The position numbers and the translations under genes are program-made. A model generated the notes under the pieces. That model was not told the DNA's origin. It searched no databases and saw nothing but the letters and a program-made list of their open reading frames with translations. Source: Streptomyces sp. CBMA156 (GTDB taxonomy: Bacteria; Actinomycetota; Actinomycetes; Streptomycetales; Streptomycetaceae). From it: a DNA stretch of 45,735 nucleotides. The DNA lies in contig NZ_MSJQ01000143.1 of the NCBI RefSeq assembly GCF_014596515.1, positions 1 through 45,735 of the forward strand, read 5' to 3'. The first letter of the stretch is position 1; the number at the start of each line of letters is the position of its first letter. Shown here one piece after another: positions 16,785 to 25,860 of the stretch.

Positions 16785-17160
16785 GGCTCATTCCCTTCAG
16801 AGGCTGTCGGCCGTCCGCCGGGCGTTCGGCGGGGCTGCTGCCGAGCGGTGCGGCGGGGCTTCGATGCACTGGTGTGGACACCTGGAAATATGACTTAAGG
16901 CAACTCCATGGACAAGTCACCCACACACTGGCACAACAGTCAATGACCATACGAAAGCTATAAAAACGGGCATAGTGGGCAAGGGCTCCGCCGGGCGCGG
17001 GCGTGGCAATCGGGTGGCCGCCGGGCGCGCGACGCGGCGAATCGGTGTGCGGGTCGTGCGCCCACCGCGCGCGAGCTGCGGAAAAGTGCGGCGTGTGCAC
17101 CGCGATGCGGCTGATCGGTAATGGGTTGGCCACGTACAGTGGTGGAGATGGCCCCGAAGG
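16785..17160. promoter_or_regulatory. Divergent whiD-bldM control region, with AT-rich island
   Basis: The gap between the whiD start and the bldM start is 562 bases and holds no gene. Bases about 16880-16975 are markedly AT-rich for this genome (AAATATGACTTAAGG, GCTATAAAAACGGG), which suggests the whiD promoter(s), although I cannot fix a -35/-10 pair with confidence. The bldM-proximal part is annotated separately. Confidence 0.5.
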
Positions 17161-17161
17161 C

Positions 17162-17189
17162 CGTAACTCATTCGAGTGACGGTCGTTGG
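17162..17189 (+). promoter_or_regulatory. Possible sigma-BldN-type promoter of bldM (CGTAAC-N16-CGTTGG)
   Basis: CGTAAC at 17162-17167 and CGTTGG at 17184-17189 are separated by 16 bases. From memory this resembles the CGTAAC/CGTTGA elements of sigma-BldN-dependent promoters, and bldM is a known sigma-BldN target in Streptomyces. The leader to ATG 17347 would be about 150 bases. Confidence 0.5.
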
Positions 17190-17346
17190 AAGTGCGGAGG
17201 CGGTTAGCGGGCGCCGGACGTCGGGAAAGATCGCGGGCAGGTTGGGGCGATCAGCACGGAGTCTGTCGCCGATCGGCCGTGTCGGAGAGGTTCGTACCAG
17301 CCAGGAGGCTCAACGTGACGCGGATCAGCTGCGGAGGACGACGGTC

Positions 17347-17958
17347 ATGACTTCCGTTCTCGTTTGCGACGATTCCCCGCTTGCCCGCGAGGCGCTTCGC
17401 CGCGCGGTCGCGACCGTACCCGGTGTGGACCGGGTCACCACCGCGACGAACGGGGAGGAGGTCCTCCGCCGTTGGGTGGCAGACCGCTCCGATCTCGTTC
17501 TGATGGACGTCCGGATGCCCGGCCTCGGCGGGGTCGAGACGGTCCGGCGGCTGCTGTCCGCCGACCCGGGCGCGCGGATCATCATGCTCACCGTCGCCGA
17601 GGACCTCGACGGTGTCGCGCTCGCGGTGGCCGCGGGTGCCCGCGGGTACCTGCACAAGGACGCCTCGCGCGCCGAGCTGCGGGCCACCGTCACCCAGGCC
17701 CTCGCCGACCCGACCTGGCGGCTCGCCCCGCGCCGGCTGCGCAGCCCCGACATGGGTGCGGCGCCGACGCTGACGGCGCGTGAGATCCAGGTGCTGGAGG
17801 GCATGAGCCACGGTCGCAGCAACGCCGAGATCGGTCGCGAGCTGTTCCTCTCCGAGGACACCGTCAAGACCCACGCCCGGCGGCTGTTCAAGAAGCTCGG
17901 TGCCTCCGACCGGGCGCACGCGGTGGCGCTGGGTTTCCGCTGGGGCCTGGTCCGCTGA
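17347..17958 (+). CDS. bldM: Developmental response regulator BldM
   Basis: 203 residues from ATG 17347 (GGAGGA upstream); the longer open frame to 17176 is not conserved-like. The receiver domain has D8, D9 and the phosphorylation-site equivalent D54 ([13 protein letters not shown]), IIMLTVAED and GYLHKDA. The LuxR/FixJ helix-turn-helix is [56 protein letters not shown]. BldM is an orphan, atypical regulator that controls aerial growth genes as a homodimer and sporulation genes with WhiI. The near-identical sequence known from S. coelicolor and its place beside whiD make the assignment firm. Confidence 0.96.
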   Translation: MTSVLVCDDSPLAREALRRAVATVPGVDRVTTATNGEEVLRRWVADRSDLVLMDVRMPGLGGVETVRRLLSADPGARIIMLTVAEDLDGVALAVAAGARGYLHKDASRAELRATVTQALADPTWRLAPRRLRSPDMGAAPTLTAREIQVLEGMSHGRSNAEIGRELFLSEDTVKTHARRLFKKLGASDRAHAVALGFRWGLVR

Positions 17959-18296
17959 CCACCGGCGGCGCCGCCGGGTGCGGCGTGCCGCCGGCGGTTC
18001 CCGGAGCGGCTGCCGCACGGGCGTGTGACGTTACGGTCCCGAGGTTGCACCATGGAGGAGTGGAGCACCTCGGGGACCAGCGGACAGGCACTGCGGCGGA
18101 CCACGCAGCCGCAGGACACTCGGCGGACGGCGCGACGGACGGGACCACCACCGACGGCGACGGGGCGGGAGGCGGCACGGTGCAGGAGGGGCCGGTGGTG
18201 CGCGGTACGTCGCACGGTGCCGCAGCGCATAACGTTCCGGTGCACAACTCCGGACGCGGTGCCGCGTTTTCCCGCTCGACCAGGCACCATGGACCG
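17959..18296. other. Gap between bldM and sigma factor gene; 16-base palindrome
   Basis: No gene is supported here, although the sigma-factor frame is open through it. CCGGCGGCGCCGCCGG (17962-17977) is a perfect palindrome just after the bldM stop and probably ends that transcript. The remainder should hold the promoter of the sigma gene. Confidence 0.5.
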
Positions 18297-19013
18297 ATGC
18301 GCGACGACGTCGCCGGTGCGCCCGGCCAGGCGGACCCGGTGGAGGCCGAGCCCTCCGGCCCGGGCCACGATCCGTCGTACGCGGAACCCGGCGACTCCGC
18401 CGGCCAGGCGGGGCCGGGCCGCCCGCCGGTGCTCGGCACGGGCGGCTCGCCGCTGGTGGGCGAGCTGGTCGCGGCCGCGGTGCGCGGCGAGGGCCCGGCG
18501 ATCGACGCGCTGCTGGCCTACGTCCACCCGCTGGCACAGCGGTACTGCCGCGCCAGGCTGGTCCGGCTGCCCGGCGGTGCCAGGCACCACGTCGACGACG
18601 TCGCCCAGGAGGTCTGCGTCGCGGTGCTCTGCGCGCTGCCCAGGTACAAGGACCAGGGGCGTCCGTTCGAGGCCTTCGTGTACGGGATCGCCGCGCACAA
18701 GATCGCCGACCTCCAGCGGGCCGCGATGCGCGGGCCCGGTTCGACCGTCGTGCCCCAGGACGACCTGCCCGAGGTGCCGGACGAGGCGCTCGGCCCCGAG
18801 GAGCAGGCGCTGCTGAGCAGCGACGCGGCCTGGGCGAAGGAGCTGCTCTCCAACCTGCCGGCCCGTCAGCGCGAGCTGGTGTTGCTGCGGGTGGCCGCGG
18901 GGCTGTCGGCGGAGGAGACCGGCGAGGTGCTCGGGATGTCACCGGGTGCCGTCCGGGTGGCCCAGCACCGGGCGCTCAGCCGGCTGCGGGCGCTCGCGGA
19001 GGAGTCCTCCTGA
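18297..19013 (+). CDS. ECF-type RNA polymerase sigma factor (ShbA/SigD-like)
   Basis: 238 residues from ATG 18297 ([11 protein letters not shown]); the frame is open back to 17985 but that part is low-complexity, and the ATG lacks a strong ribosome site, so the start is provisional. Sigma region 2 spans about residues 75-145 ([45 protein letters not shown]). Region 4 is about 185-235 ([46 protein letters not shown]). There is no adjacent anti-sigma gene. The position between whiB3/whiD-bldM and guaB matches sigD of M. tuberculosis and, as far as I recall, ShbA, the factor that transcribes hrdB in Streptomyces. Confidence 0.88.
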   Translation: MRDDVAGAPGQADPVEAEPSGPGHDPSYAEPGDSAGQAGPGRPPVLGTGGSPLVGELVAAAVRGEGPAIDALLAYVHPLAQRYCRARLVRLPGGARHHVDDVAQEVCVAVLCALPRYKDQGRPFEAFVYGIAAHKIADLQRAAMRGPGSTVVPQDDLPEVPDEALGPEEQALLSSDAAWAKELLSNLPARQRELVLLRVAAGLSAEETGEVLGMSPGAVRVAQHRALSRLRALAEESS

Positions 19014-19224
19014 CGAGTCCTCCTGATCCGTGCCGTTTCCCGCCGATTGTGGAGGAATGATCCACGGGGTGGGGTTGTTGTCAAGGGCACACGAGGACAC
19101 ATTCGCGGTGCCAGTACCATGGGGTATCGGCGCCTGGGCGGGTCACCAAAGTTTCACGGGTGCGCGCGGGGTCCCCTTGGAGGATCCTCCCATTGCACCC
19201 GGCTTCGGCGGTCTGCGCGAGTGA

Positions 19225-20793
<1,569 letters not shown>

Positions 20794-20806
20794 TCCGCTG
20801 AACGCC

Positions 20807-20832
20807 GGAGGGCCCGCCGACGCGGGCCCTCC
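20807..20832 (+). terminator. guaB terminator, 11-bp perfect stem
   Basis: GGAGGGCCCGC (20807-20817), CGAC loop, GCGGGCCCTCC (20822-20832), starting 14 bases after the guaB stop. Confidence 0.88.
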
Positions 20833-20833
20833 T

Positions 20834-20884
20834 CGCGTGTCCGGACCCTCCGCGTGTCCGGACCCTCCGCGTGTCCGGACCCTC
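20834..20884. repeat. Three tandem 17-base repeats
   Basis: CGCGTGTCCGGACCCTC is repeated head to tail three times without a mismatch (20834-20850, 20851-20867, 20868-20884) in the gap between guaB and guaB3. Each unit contains the palindrome GTCCGGAC. Confidence 0.95.
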
Positions 20885-21028
20885 CGCGGGTACGGGCCGT
20901 CCGGTGGGGCCGGGCCGGCCGGCGGGGCCGGGTACGGGCCGTCGGGGCGGGACCAGCGGCAGTACGGGATACTGGGGTGCGGCCGGGGTGACCCGGCGGG
21001 CATGAGCAACACAGCAGAAGGGCTCGAA

Positions 21029-22156
21029 GTGACCGAGATCGAGATCGGGCGTGGCAAGCGCGGCCGCCGGGCGTACGCCTTCGACGACATCGCCGTCGTC
21101 CCCAGCCGTCGTACCCGGGACCCGAAGGAGGTCTCGATCGCCTGGCAGATCGACGCCTACCGCTTCGAGCTGCCGTTCCTGGCGGCCCCCATGGACAGCG
21201 TGGTCTCGCCGGAGCAGGCCATCGAGATCGGCCGCCTCGGCGGTCTGGGCGTGCTGAACCTCGAAGGCCTGTGGACCCGCTACGAGGACCCGCAGCCGCT
21301 GCTGGACGAGATCGCCGCGATCACCGACCCGTCCACCGCGACCCGCCGGCTCCAGGAGATCTACGCCGCGCCGATCCGCGCCGAGCTGATCAAGCAGCGG
21401 ATCCAGGAGGTCCGCGACTCCGGTGTGGTCACCGCCGCCGCGCTCTCGCCGCAGCGCACCGCCGAGTTCTCCAAGGCCGTGGTGGACGCCGGTGTCGACG
21501 TCTTCGTCATCCGTGGCACCACCGTCTCGGCCGAGCACGTCTCCAGTGCCGCCGAGCCGCTCAACCTCAAGCAGTTCATCTACGAGCTGGACGTTCCGGT
21601 GATCGTCGGCGGCTGTGCCACGTACACCGCGGCGCTGCACCTGATGCGGACCGGCGCCGCCGGGGTGCTGGTCGGGTTCGGTGGGGGCGCGGCCCACACC
21701 ACCCGCAACGTGCTGGGCATCCAGGTGCCGATGGCCACGGCCGTGGCCGACGTGGCGGCCGCCCGTCGCGACTACATGGACGAGTCCGGTGGGCGCTACG
21801 TGCACGTGATCGCGGACGGTGGGGTCGGCTACAGCGGCGACATCCCGAAGGCGGTCGCCTGTGGGGCGGACGCGGTGATGATCGGTGCCGCGCTGGCCCG
21901 GGCGACGGATGCGCCGGGCAAGGGGTTCCACTGGGGGATGGAAGCCGTCCACGAGGAGCTGCCGCGGGGCAAGCGGGTGGACCTCGGGACGGTCGGCACC
22001 ACCGAGGAGATCCTGACCGGGCCCTCGTACACGCCGGACGGGACGATGAACCTGTTCGGGGCGCTTCGGCGGGCGATGGCCACCACGGGGTACACGGAGC
22101 TCAAGGAGTTCCAGCGGGTCGAGGTGACGGTGAACCCGGCGCTTGATCACCGCTGA
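21029..22156 (+). CDS. guaB3: GuaB3 family IMP dehydrogenase-related protein
   Basis: 375 residues from GTG 21029, chosen for the AGAAGG 8 bases upstream and the conserved start VTEIEIGRGKRGRRAYAFDDIAVVPSRRTRDP; ATG 21003 is possible. It is an IMPDH/GMP reductase barrel without CBS domains: PFLAAPMDSVVSP, IVGGCATYTAALHLMRTGAAGVLVGFGGGAAHTTRN, ADGGVGYSGDIPKAVACGADAVMIG. The active-site loop lacks the cysteine of GuaB (GGAAHTTR instead of GSICTTR), so the normal thioimidate chemistry cannot occur. Its biochemical role in actinobacteria is unsettled. The guaB-guaB3 pairing is conserved in actinobacteria. Confidence 0.92.
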   Translation: MTEIEIGRGKRGRRAYAFDDIAVVPSRRTRDPKEVSIAWQIDAYRFELPFLAAPMDSVVSPEQAIEIGRLGGLGVLNLEGLWTRYEDPQPLLDEIAAITDPSTATRRLQEIYAAPIRAELIKQRIQEVRDSGVVTAAALSPQRTAEFSKAVVDAGVDVFVIRGTTVSAEHVSSAAEPLNLKQFIYELDVPVIVGGCATYTAALHLMRTGAAGVLVGFGGGAAHTTRNVLGIQVPMATAVADVAAARRDYMDESGGRYVHVIADGGVGYSGDIPKAVACGADAVMIGAALARATDAPGKGFHWGMEAVHEELPRGKRVDLGTVGTTEEILTGPSYTPDGTMNLFGALRRAMATTGYTELKEFQRVEVTVNPALDHR

Positions 22157-22280
22157 GGTGAGTGTTGGTGAGGGCCCCTGCCGGGAACGGTGGGGGCCTT
22201 CGGGGTTTCTGTGGTTTGTGGGGGGCTTTCGGGAGGGTGGGGTGGCGGGGGCGGCTCCGGGGGTGGCCGCTCCGGGGGCT

Positions 22281-22348
22281 GGGTGATTTTCGGACTGCCC
22301 TGCTCGTGGGTGCGGTGCCCGACGGCGGTGGCAGTCTGAAAATCACCC
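22281..22348. terminator. Large stem-loop with 19-base arms
   Basis: GGGTGATTTTCGGACTGCC (22281-22299) and GGCAGTCTGAAAATCACCC (22330-22348) pair with one mismatch around a 30-base loop that contains a further GGG/CCC dyad. TTTTC in one arm gives an unusual AT block. It lies between convergent genes and may terminate both strands, or encode a structured RNA end. Confidence 0.7.
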
Positions 22349-22409
22349 GTCACGCCCCTCTCCGGGCCACCCCCTGCGCCGCCCCCGCCCGCAGCGCGTC
22401 CCTCTCGCC

Positions 22410-22542
22410 GGGGAGGGAGGGGCGGGCGGGTGGGGGGACAGGTGGGTGGGTGGGTGGGTGGGGACAGGTGGGCGGGTGGGTGGGGACATGTGGGTGGGCT
22501 GGGGGAGGGGGAAGGCGCTGGGGGCTGGGGGGCTGTGGGGGG
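22410..22542 (+). repeat. G-rich tract of GGGT/GGGGACA units, G-quadruplex potential
   Basis: The plus strand is almost pure G with single T, C or A interruptions. GTGGGTGGGGACA-like units recur around 22430-22490, followed by longer G runs to the end of the minus-strand gene. More than a dozen runs of three or more G allow several quadruplexes. The 386-base gap (22157-22542) holds no gene. Confidence 0.85.
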
Positions 22543-23106
22543 TCAACTTCGGTTGGCGGTGCGGCGGGTGAGGAGGAAGCCGCCGATGAGGGCGATGGTG
22601 TAGAAGGCGGCGTCGAGGGGGCGGAGGTCGGTGCGCCAGGTGGTGAGGGTGTCGTGGAGGAGGCCGCGGGGGCCGGGGCCGTCGGCGTGGACCAGGCGGA
22701 GGTGTTCGGTCAGCTGGCCGAGGAGGAGGGAGCCGGCTGCGAGGAGGGCGCCGAGTGGGGGGAGTAAGCGGCTCTGGCCGCCGAGGAGGCCCAGGGGGAG
22801 GGCGACCAGGCCGGCGGGGGCGATGGCCAGCCAGCCGAGGCTGTCGGCGGCGCGCAGGGGGGCGCTTCCGTAGGCCAGGCCGCCGAGCAGCATGGCGAGG
22901 AGGGCGAGGGCCACGGCCAGGGCGGTGCGGCGGCGGGGGGTGGTCCGGGGGGTGGGCTCCGCGGGTTCGAAGCCGGGGACCGGGGCGCCTGGCATGCCGG
23001 GGGCGACGTAGCTTTCGGGGAAGACCGGGGGTGGTGCGACCGAGAAGTGCCGGGCGGTGTGCGGCCTGGTCGATGGGCCGTCAGCGCCCGGGGCGGGTGC
23101 GGTCAT
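22543..23106 (-). CDS. Small multi-pass membrane protein of unknown function
   Basis: 187 residues from ATG 23106, with a G-run upstream as a possible ribosome site. A Pro-rich cytoplasmic-looking N-terminus (residues 1-58, APPPVFPESYVAPGMPGAPVPGFEP) precedes about four hydrophobic segments: near 60-80 (TALAVALALLAMLLGGLAYG), 88-108, 113-128, and 165-180 (AAFYTIALIGGFLL). A basic end RRTANRS follows. I recognise no family domain. It is convergent with guaB3 and divergent from the kinase gene. Confidence 0.75.
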   Translation of the reverse strand: MTAPAPGADGPSTRPHTARHFSVAPPPVFPESYVAPGMPGAPVPGFEPAEPTPRTTPRRRTALAVALALLAMLLGGLAYGSAPLRAADSLGWLAIAPAGLVALPLGLLGGQSRLLPPLGALLAAGSLLLGQLTEHLRLVHADGPGPRGLLHDTLTTWRTDLRPLDAAFYTIALIGGFLLTRRTANRS

Positions 23107-23359
23107 GGGCGTCGAATCCCCCCGGAAAGACGATGAGCTGCCGAACGGTAGCAGTGGCCCGGACAGATCTTGGCGAGTTTTCGATCACAGAACGGGCACG
23201 GAGCGCCGTACCCGTTCCGGTTCGTCCCAGGTTGGGGCGGGGGCCGGGTGGTCGCGGACCCTCGGGACAGGGGATGATGGAGGCTTGGGCGTTCGGGACC
23301 CAGGTCGGGCCGATGCGCCGTCACCACGACCGCCGGCAGCACATGGGGGAACGTTCCGT

Positions 23360-25279
23360 ATGACCCAGGCGAAGGGTTCCACCGGCCGCCTCCTGGCCGG
23401 CCGCTACCGCCTGAACGGCGTGCTCGGGCGTGGCGGCATGGGCACCGTGTGGCGCGCCGAGGACGAGATGCTGGGCCGGACCGTCGCGGTCAAGGAACTG
23501 CGGATGAACGCCAGCGTCGACGAGGAGGAGAAGCACCGGCTGATCACCCGGACGCTGCGCGAGGCGAAGGCGACGGCGCGGATCCGGCACAGCTCGGCGG
23601 TGACGGTCTTCGACGTGGTCGACGAGGACGACCGGCCGTGGATCGTCATGGAGCTGGTCGAGTCCCGCTCGCTGGCCGACGTGGTGCGGGAGGACGGGCC
23701 GCTGGCGCCCGCCCGGGCGGCGGAGATCGCGCTGGACGTGCTGGGCGTGCTCAGCGCGGCGCACGCGCTGGGCATCCTGCACCGGGACGTCAAGCCGTCC
23801 AACGTGCTGATCGGCGAGGACGGGCGGGTGGTGCTGACCGACTTCGGCATCGCCAGTGTGGAGGGCGACGCCTCCGTCACCTCCACCGGGATGCTGGTCG
23901 GCGCGCCCTCGTACATCTCGCCGGAGCGGGCGCGCGGGCAGAAGCCGGGGCCGCCGGCCGACCTGTGGTCGCTGGGCGGCACGCTGTACGCGATGGTCGA
24001 GGGCCGGCCTCCGTACGACCGGGGCTCGGCGCTGGCCACGCTGACCGCGGTGATGACCGAGGACCTGGCCACACCGGCGAACGCGGGGTCGCTGGGGCCG
24101 GTGATCGAGGGGCTGCTGGCGAAGGACCCGGCCGAGCGGCTGGACGCCTCGCAGACCCGGTCGATGCTCAAGCGGGTGGTCGCGGAGGCGACCGCGCGGG
24201 CCGAGTCGACCACCGAGCACGCGGTGCCGGTGGAGACGTCGGCGGAGAAGCCGGGGAAGCCGGCGGAGGCGGAGAAGTCGGCGGAGGCTTCGGAGCCGGC
24301 GGGGGAGAAGCCCGGGGACGGCCGCAAGCGGACCGCGGGCGGGTTGCTGGGGACGGTCCGGGTGGGGAGCCGGGCCAAGGACGCGGAGCCGGTGGCGGAG
24401 CCCGCCGAGGCCGAGTCCGCCGCGGCGGGGCCGGAGCCGATCCGGCCGGTGACCAGTGAGTGGACGATGGGCGCGACCCAGGCGGCCGGGGCCGACCCGC
24501 GCACCGGACGGCGGCGGCTGGCGATCGCGACCGTGATCGTGGTGCTGCTGCTGATCGCGGGAGTGGTCGCGTTGCTCCAGGCGGTCGGTGACGGGGACGG
24601 CGGCTCGAACGGCGCGGCCTCGCAGAGTGCGGGGGCCACCGCTCCGGTGGCGGCCGACACGGATCCGGTGCCGAGCGGGAGTGCGACGGCTCCGCCCAGC
24701 GGGCCCGCCCCCGCGCCGGCGCCCGAGCCCGTCCGGACGACCGATCCGGCCGCGGAGCCGGACGCGCCCGCGCAGTCCGCCTCCGTGCCGGCGGCCCCCG
24801 TGGAGCCCCCGGCGCAGCCCACGCCGGGCGGGTCGGTGCCGGCCGGGTACCACGAGTACAAGGACCCGAGCGGCTTCTCGGTGGTGCTTCCGGACGGTCT
24901 TCAGCCGACCGGGTCGGACGCCAACCGGCGGATCTTCAAGAACGCGGCGGACGGCAGCCAGCTGCGGATCGAGTGGACCACCTCGCCGGGTGCGAGCGCG
25001 GTCGCCGACTGGCAGGAGTCCGAGCCGAACGTCCGCGGGCAGGTCACCAACTACCAGCGGCTGAACCTGTCGGCGATCAGCTACCGCCAGTGGAGCAACG
25101 CCGCGGACTGGGAGTGGACCAACGGCACACCCAAGACGCACTCGCTCAACCGCGGCTTCGTGACCGGGACGCCGGCCAAGTACGGGTACTCGATCTACTG
25201 GATAGTCCCGGACTCCGAGTGGGCCGCGCAGGCCCCGGTCCGGGACGTCGTCTTCGACAGTTTCCAGCCCGCGCCCTGA
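23360..25279 (+). CDS. Membrane Ser/Thr protein kinase with extracellular sensor domain
   Basis: 639 residues from ATG 23360. The Hanks-type kinase domain (residues 15-275) is complete: GRGGMGTVWRA, K45 in VAVKE, HRDVKPSNVL with D143, D161FG, SPER, DLWSLGGTLY. An Ala/Glu/Lys-rich juxtamembrane region (280-385) leads to one membrane helix (about 387-408). A Pro/Ala linker and an extracellular domain (about 500-639) follow, starting GYHEYKDPSGFSVVLPDG. That domain is related to the one on the second kinase at 27153. No PASTA repeats. It probably signals on the cell envelope; ligand and substrates are unknown. First gene of a kinase cluster. Confidence 0.93.
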   Translation: MTQAKGSTGRLLAGRYRLNGVLGRGGMGTVWRAEDEMLGRTVAVKELRMNASVDEEEKHRLITRTLREAKATARIRHSSAVTVFDVVDEDDRPWIVMELVESRSLADVVREDGPLAPARAAEIALDVLGVLSAAHALGILHRDVKPSNVLIGEDGRVVLTDFGIASVEGDASVTSTGMLVGAPSYISPERARGQKPGPPADLWSLGGTLYAMVEGRPPYDRGSALATLTAVMTEDLATPANAGSLGPVIEGLLAKDPAERLDASQTRSMLKRVVAEATARAESTTEHAVPVETSAEKPGKPAEAEKSAEASEPAGEKPGDGRKRTAGGLLGTVRVGSRAKDAEPVAEPAEAESAAAGPEPIRPVTSEWTMGATQAAGADPRTGRRRLAIATVIVVLLLIAGVVALLQAVGDGDGGSNGAASQSAGATAPVAADTDPVPSGSATAPPSGPAPAPAPEPVRTTDPAAEPDAPAQSASVPAAPVEPPAQPTPGGSVPAGYHEYKDPSGFSVVLPDGLQPTGSDANRRIFKNAADGSQLRIEWTTSPGASAVADWQESEPNVRGQVTNYQRLNLSAISYRQWSNAADWEWTNGTPKTHSLNRGFVTGTPAKYGYSIYWIVPDSEWAAQAPVRDVVFDSFQPAP

Positions 25280-25281
25280 GG

Positions 25282-25803
25282 TCAGCCGATCAGGCGCTGC
25301 TTGGCGCGGGTGAACTCGTCCTCGGTGAGCGCGCCGGAGGCGCGCAGGGCGGCCAGCCGCTCCAGCTGGGTGATGAGCTGTTCGCCGGTGCCGGGTCCGG
25401 CGGCGGCCACGGCCTTCGGGGCGTTCCCGGCGGCCCGGGCGGCCGCCCGGAGCTGCTCGGCGAAGAAGTCGGCCTTGACCACGTCCTCGAAACGGTGCGA
25501 GCCGGTCATCGCCACCACCAGGAGCACTTCGCCGTTGAGCTTGGTGCGGGTCACGGAGACGTCGCTGACGGCGGCGAGCGGAACCGGTACCGGCGGCTTC
25601 CCGTCCTTCAGGAAGAGCAGCCGGTGGGTGGTCAGCACGAGCACTCCCTTGCGGAAGTGGTCGGGGTGGCGACCGGCAGTGGAGGCGACCGGCTTCTCGC
25701 CGTCGATCACGGTCGCCTCGACGGCGCGTACGGCCTCGGCCTTGGCTTTGCCGCTGTTTCCCGCGGCCTCGAAGGCGGTGTCGATCAGATCGGTCCAGTC
25801 CAT
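25282..25803 (-). CDS. PH-like (YokE-type) and SHOCT domain protein
   Basis: 173 residues from ATG 25803. Residues about 40-115 resemble a bacterial PH-like domain (GVLVLTTHRLLFLKDGKPPVPVPLAAVSDVSV, then LLVVAMTGSHRFEDVVKADFFAEQLRAA). The C-terminus is a short SHOCT motif (QLERLAALRASGALTEDEFTRAKQRLIG), common on small membrane- or oligomer-associated proteins. No membrane helix. There is no good ribosome site; a TAGGCT box ends 7 bases before the ATG, so the mRNA may be leaderless. It lies between two kinase genes, in the opposite direction. Function unknown; a link to the kinases is a guess from position. Confidence 0.82.
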   Translation of the reverse strand: MDWTDLIDTAFEAAGNSGKAKAEAVRAVEATVIDGEKPVASTAGRHPDHFRKGVLVLTTHRLLFLKDGKPPVPVPLAAVSDVSVTRTKLNGEVLLVVAMTGSHRFEDVVKADFFAEQLRAAARAAGNAPKAVAAAGPGTGEQLITQLERLAALRASGALTEDEFTRAKQRLIG

Positions 25804-25810
25804 GGGGCCG

Positions 25811-25836
25811 AGCCTAAAGGAGCCGCTCAGTAGGCT
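25811..25836. promoter_or_regulatory. Mirror-image TAGGCT -10 boxes of divergent genes
   Basis: AGCCTA (25811-25816, TAGGCT on the minus strand) and TAGGCT (25831-25836, plus strand) face away from each other with 14 bases between. The minus-strand box would give a leaderless mRNA for the SHOCT gene. The plus-strand box lies 25 bases before the pseudokinase ATG. Confidence 0.5.
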
Positions 25837-25860
25837 GCTCGGTGAGTGAGAGGAACTGGC

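Noticed and set aside
17985..18296. A 104-residue N-terminal extension of the ECF sigma factor
   Set aside because: The extension is low-complexity and not domain-like; ATG 18297 gives a normal-sized protein. The frame is open mainly because of the high G+C content.
20834..20884. CRISPR array
   Set aside because: The 17-base repeats are directly adjacent with no spacers, and no cas gene is near.
22157..22767. Plus-strand open frame across the G-rich region
   Set aside because: The product is almost entirely Gly, Trp and Arg from the G tract and runs antisense into the membrane protein gene.
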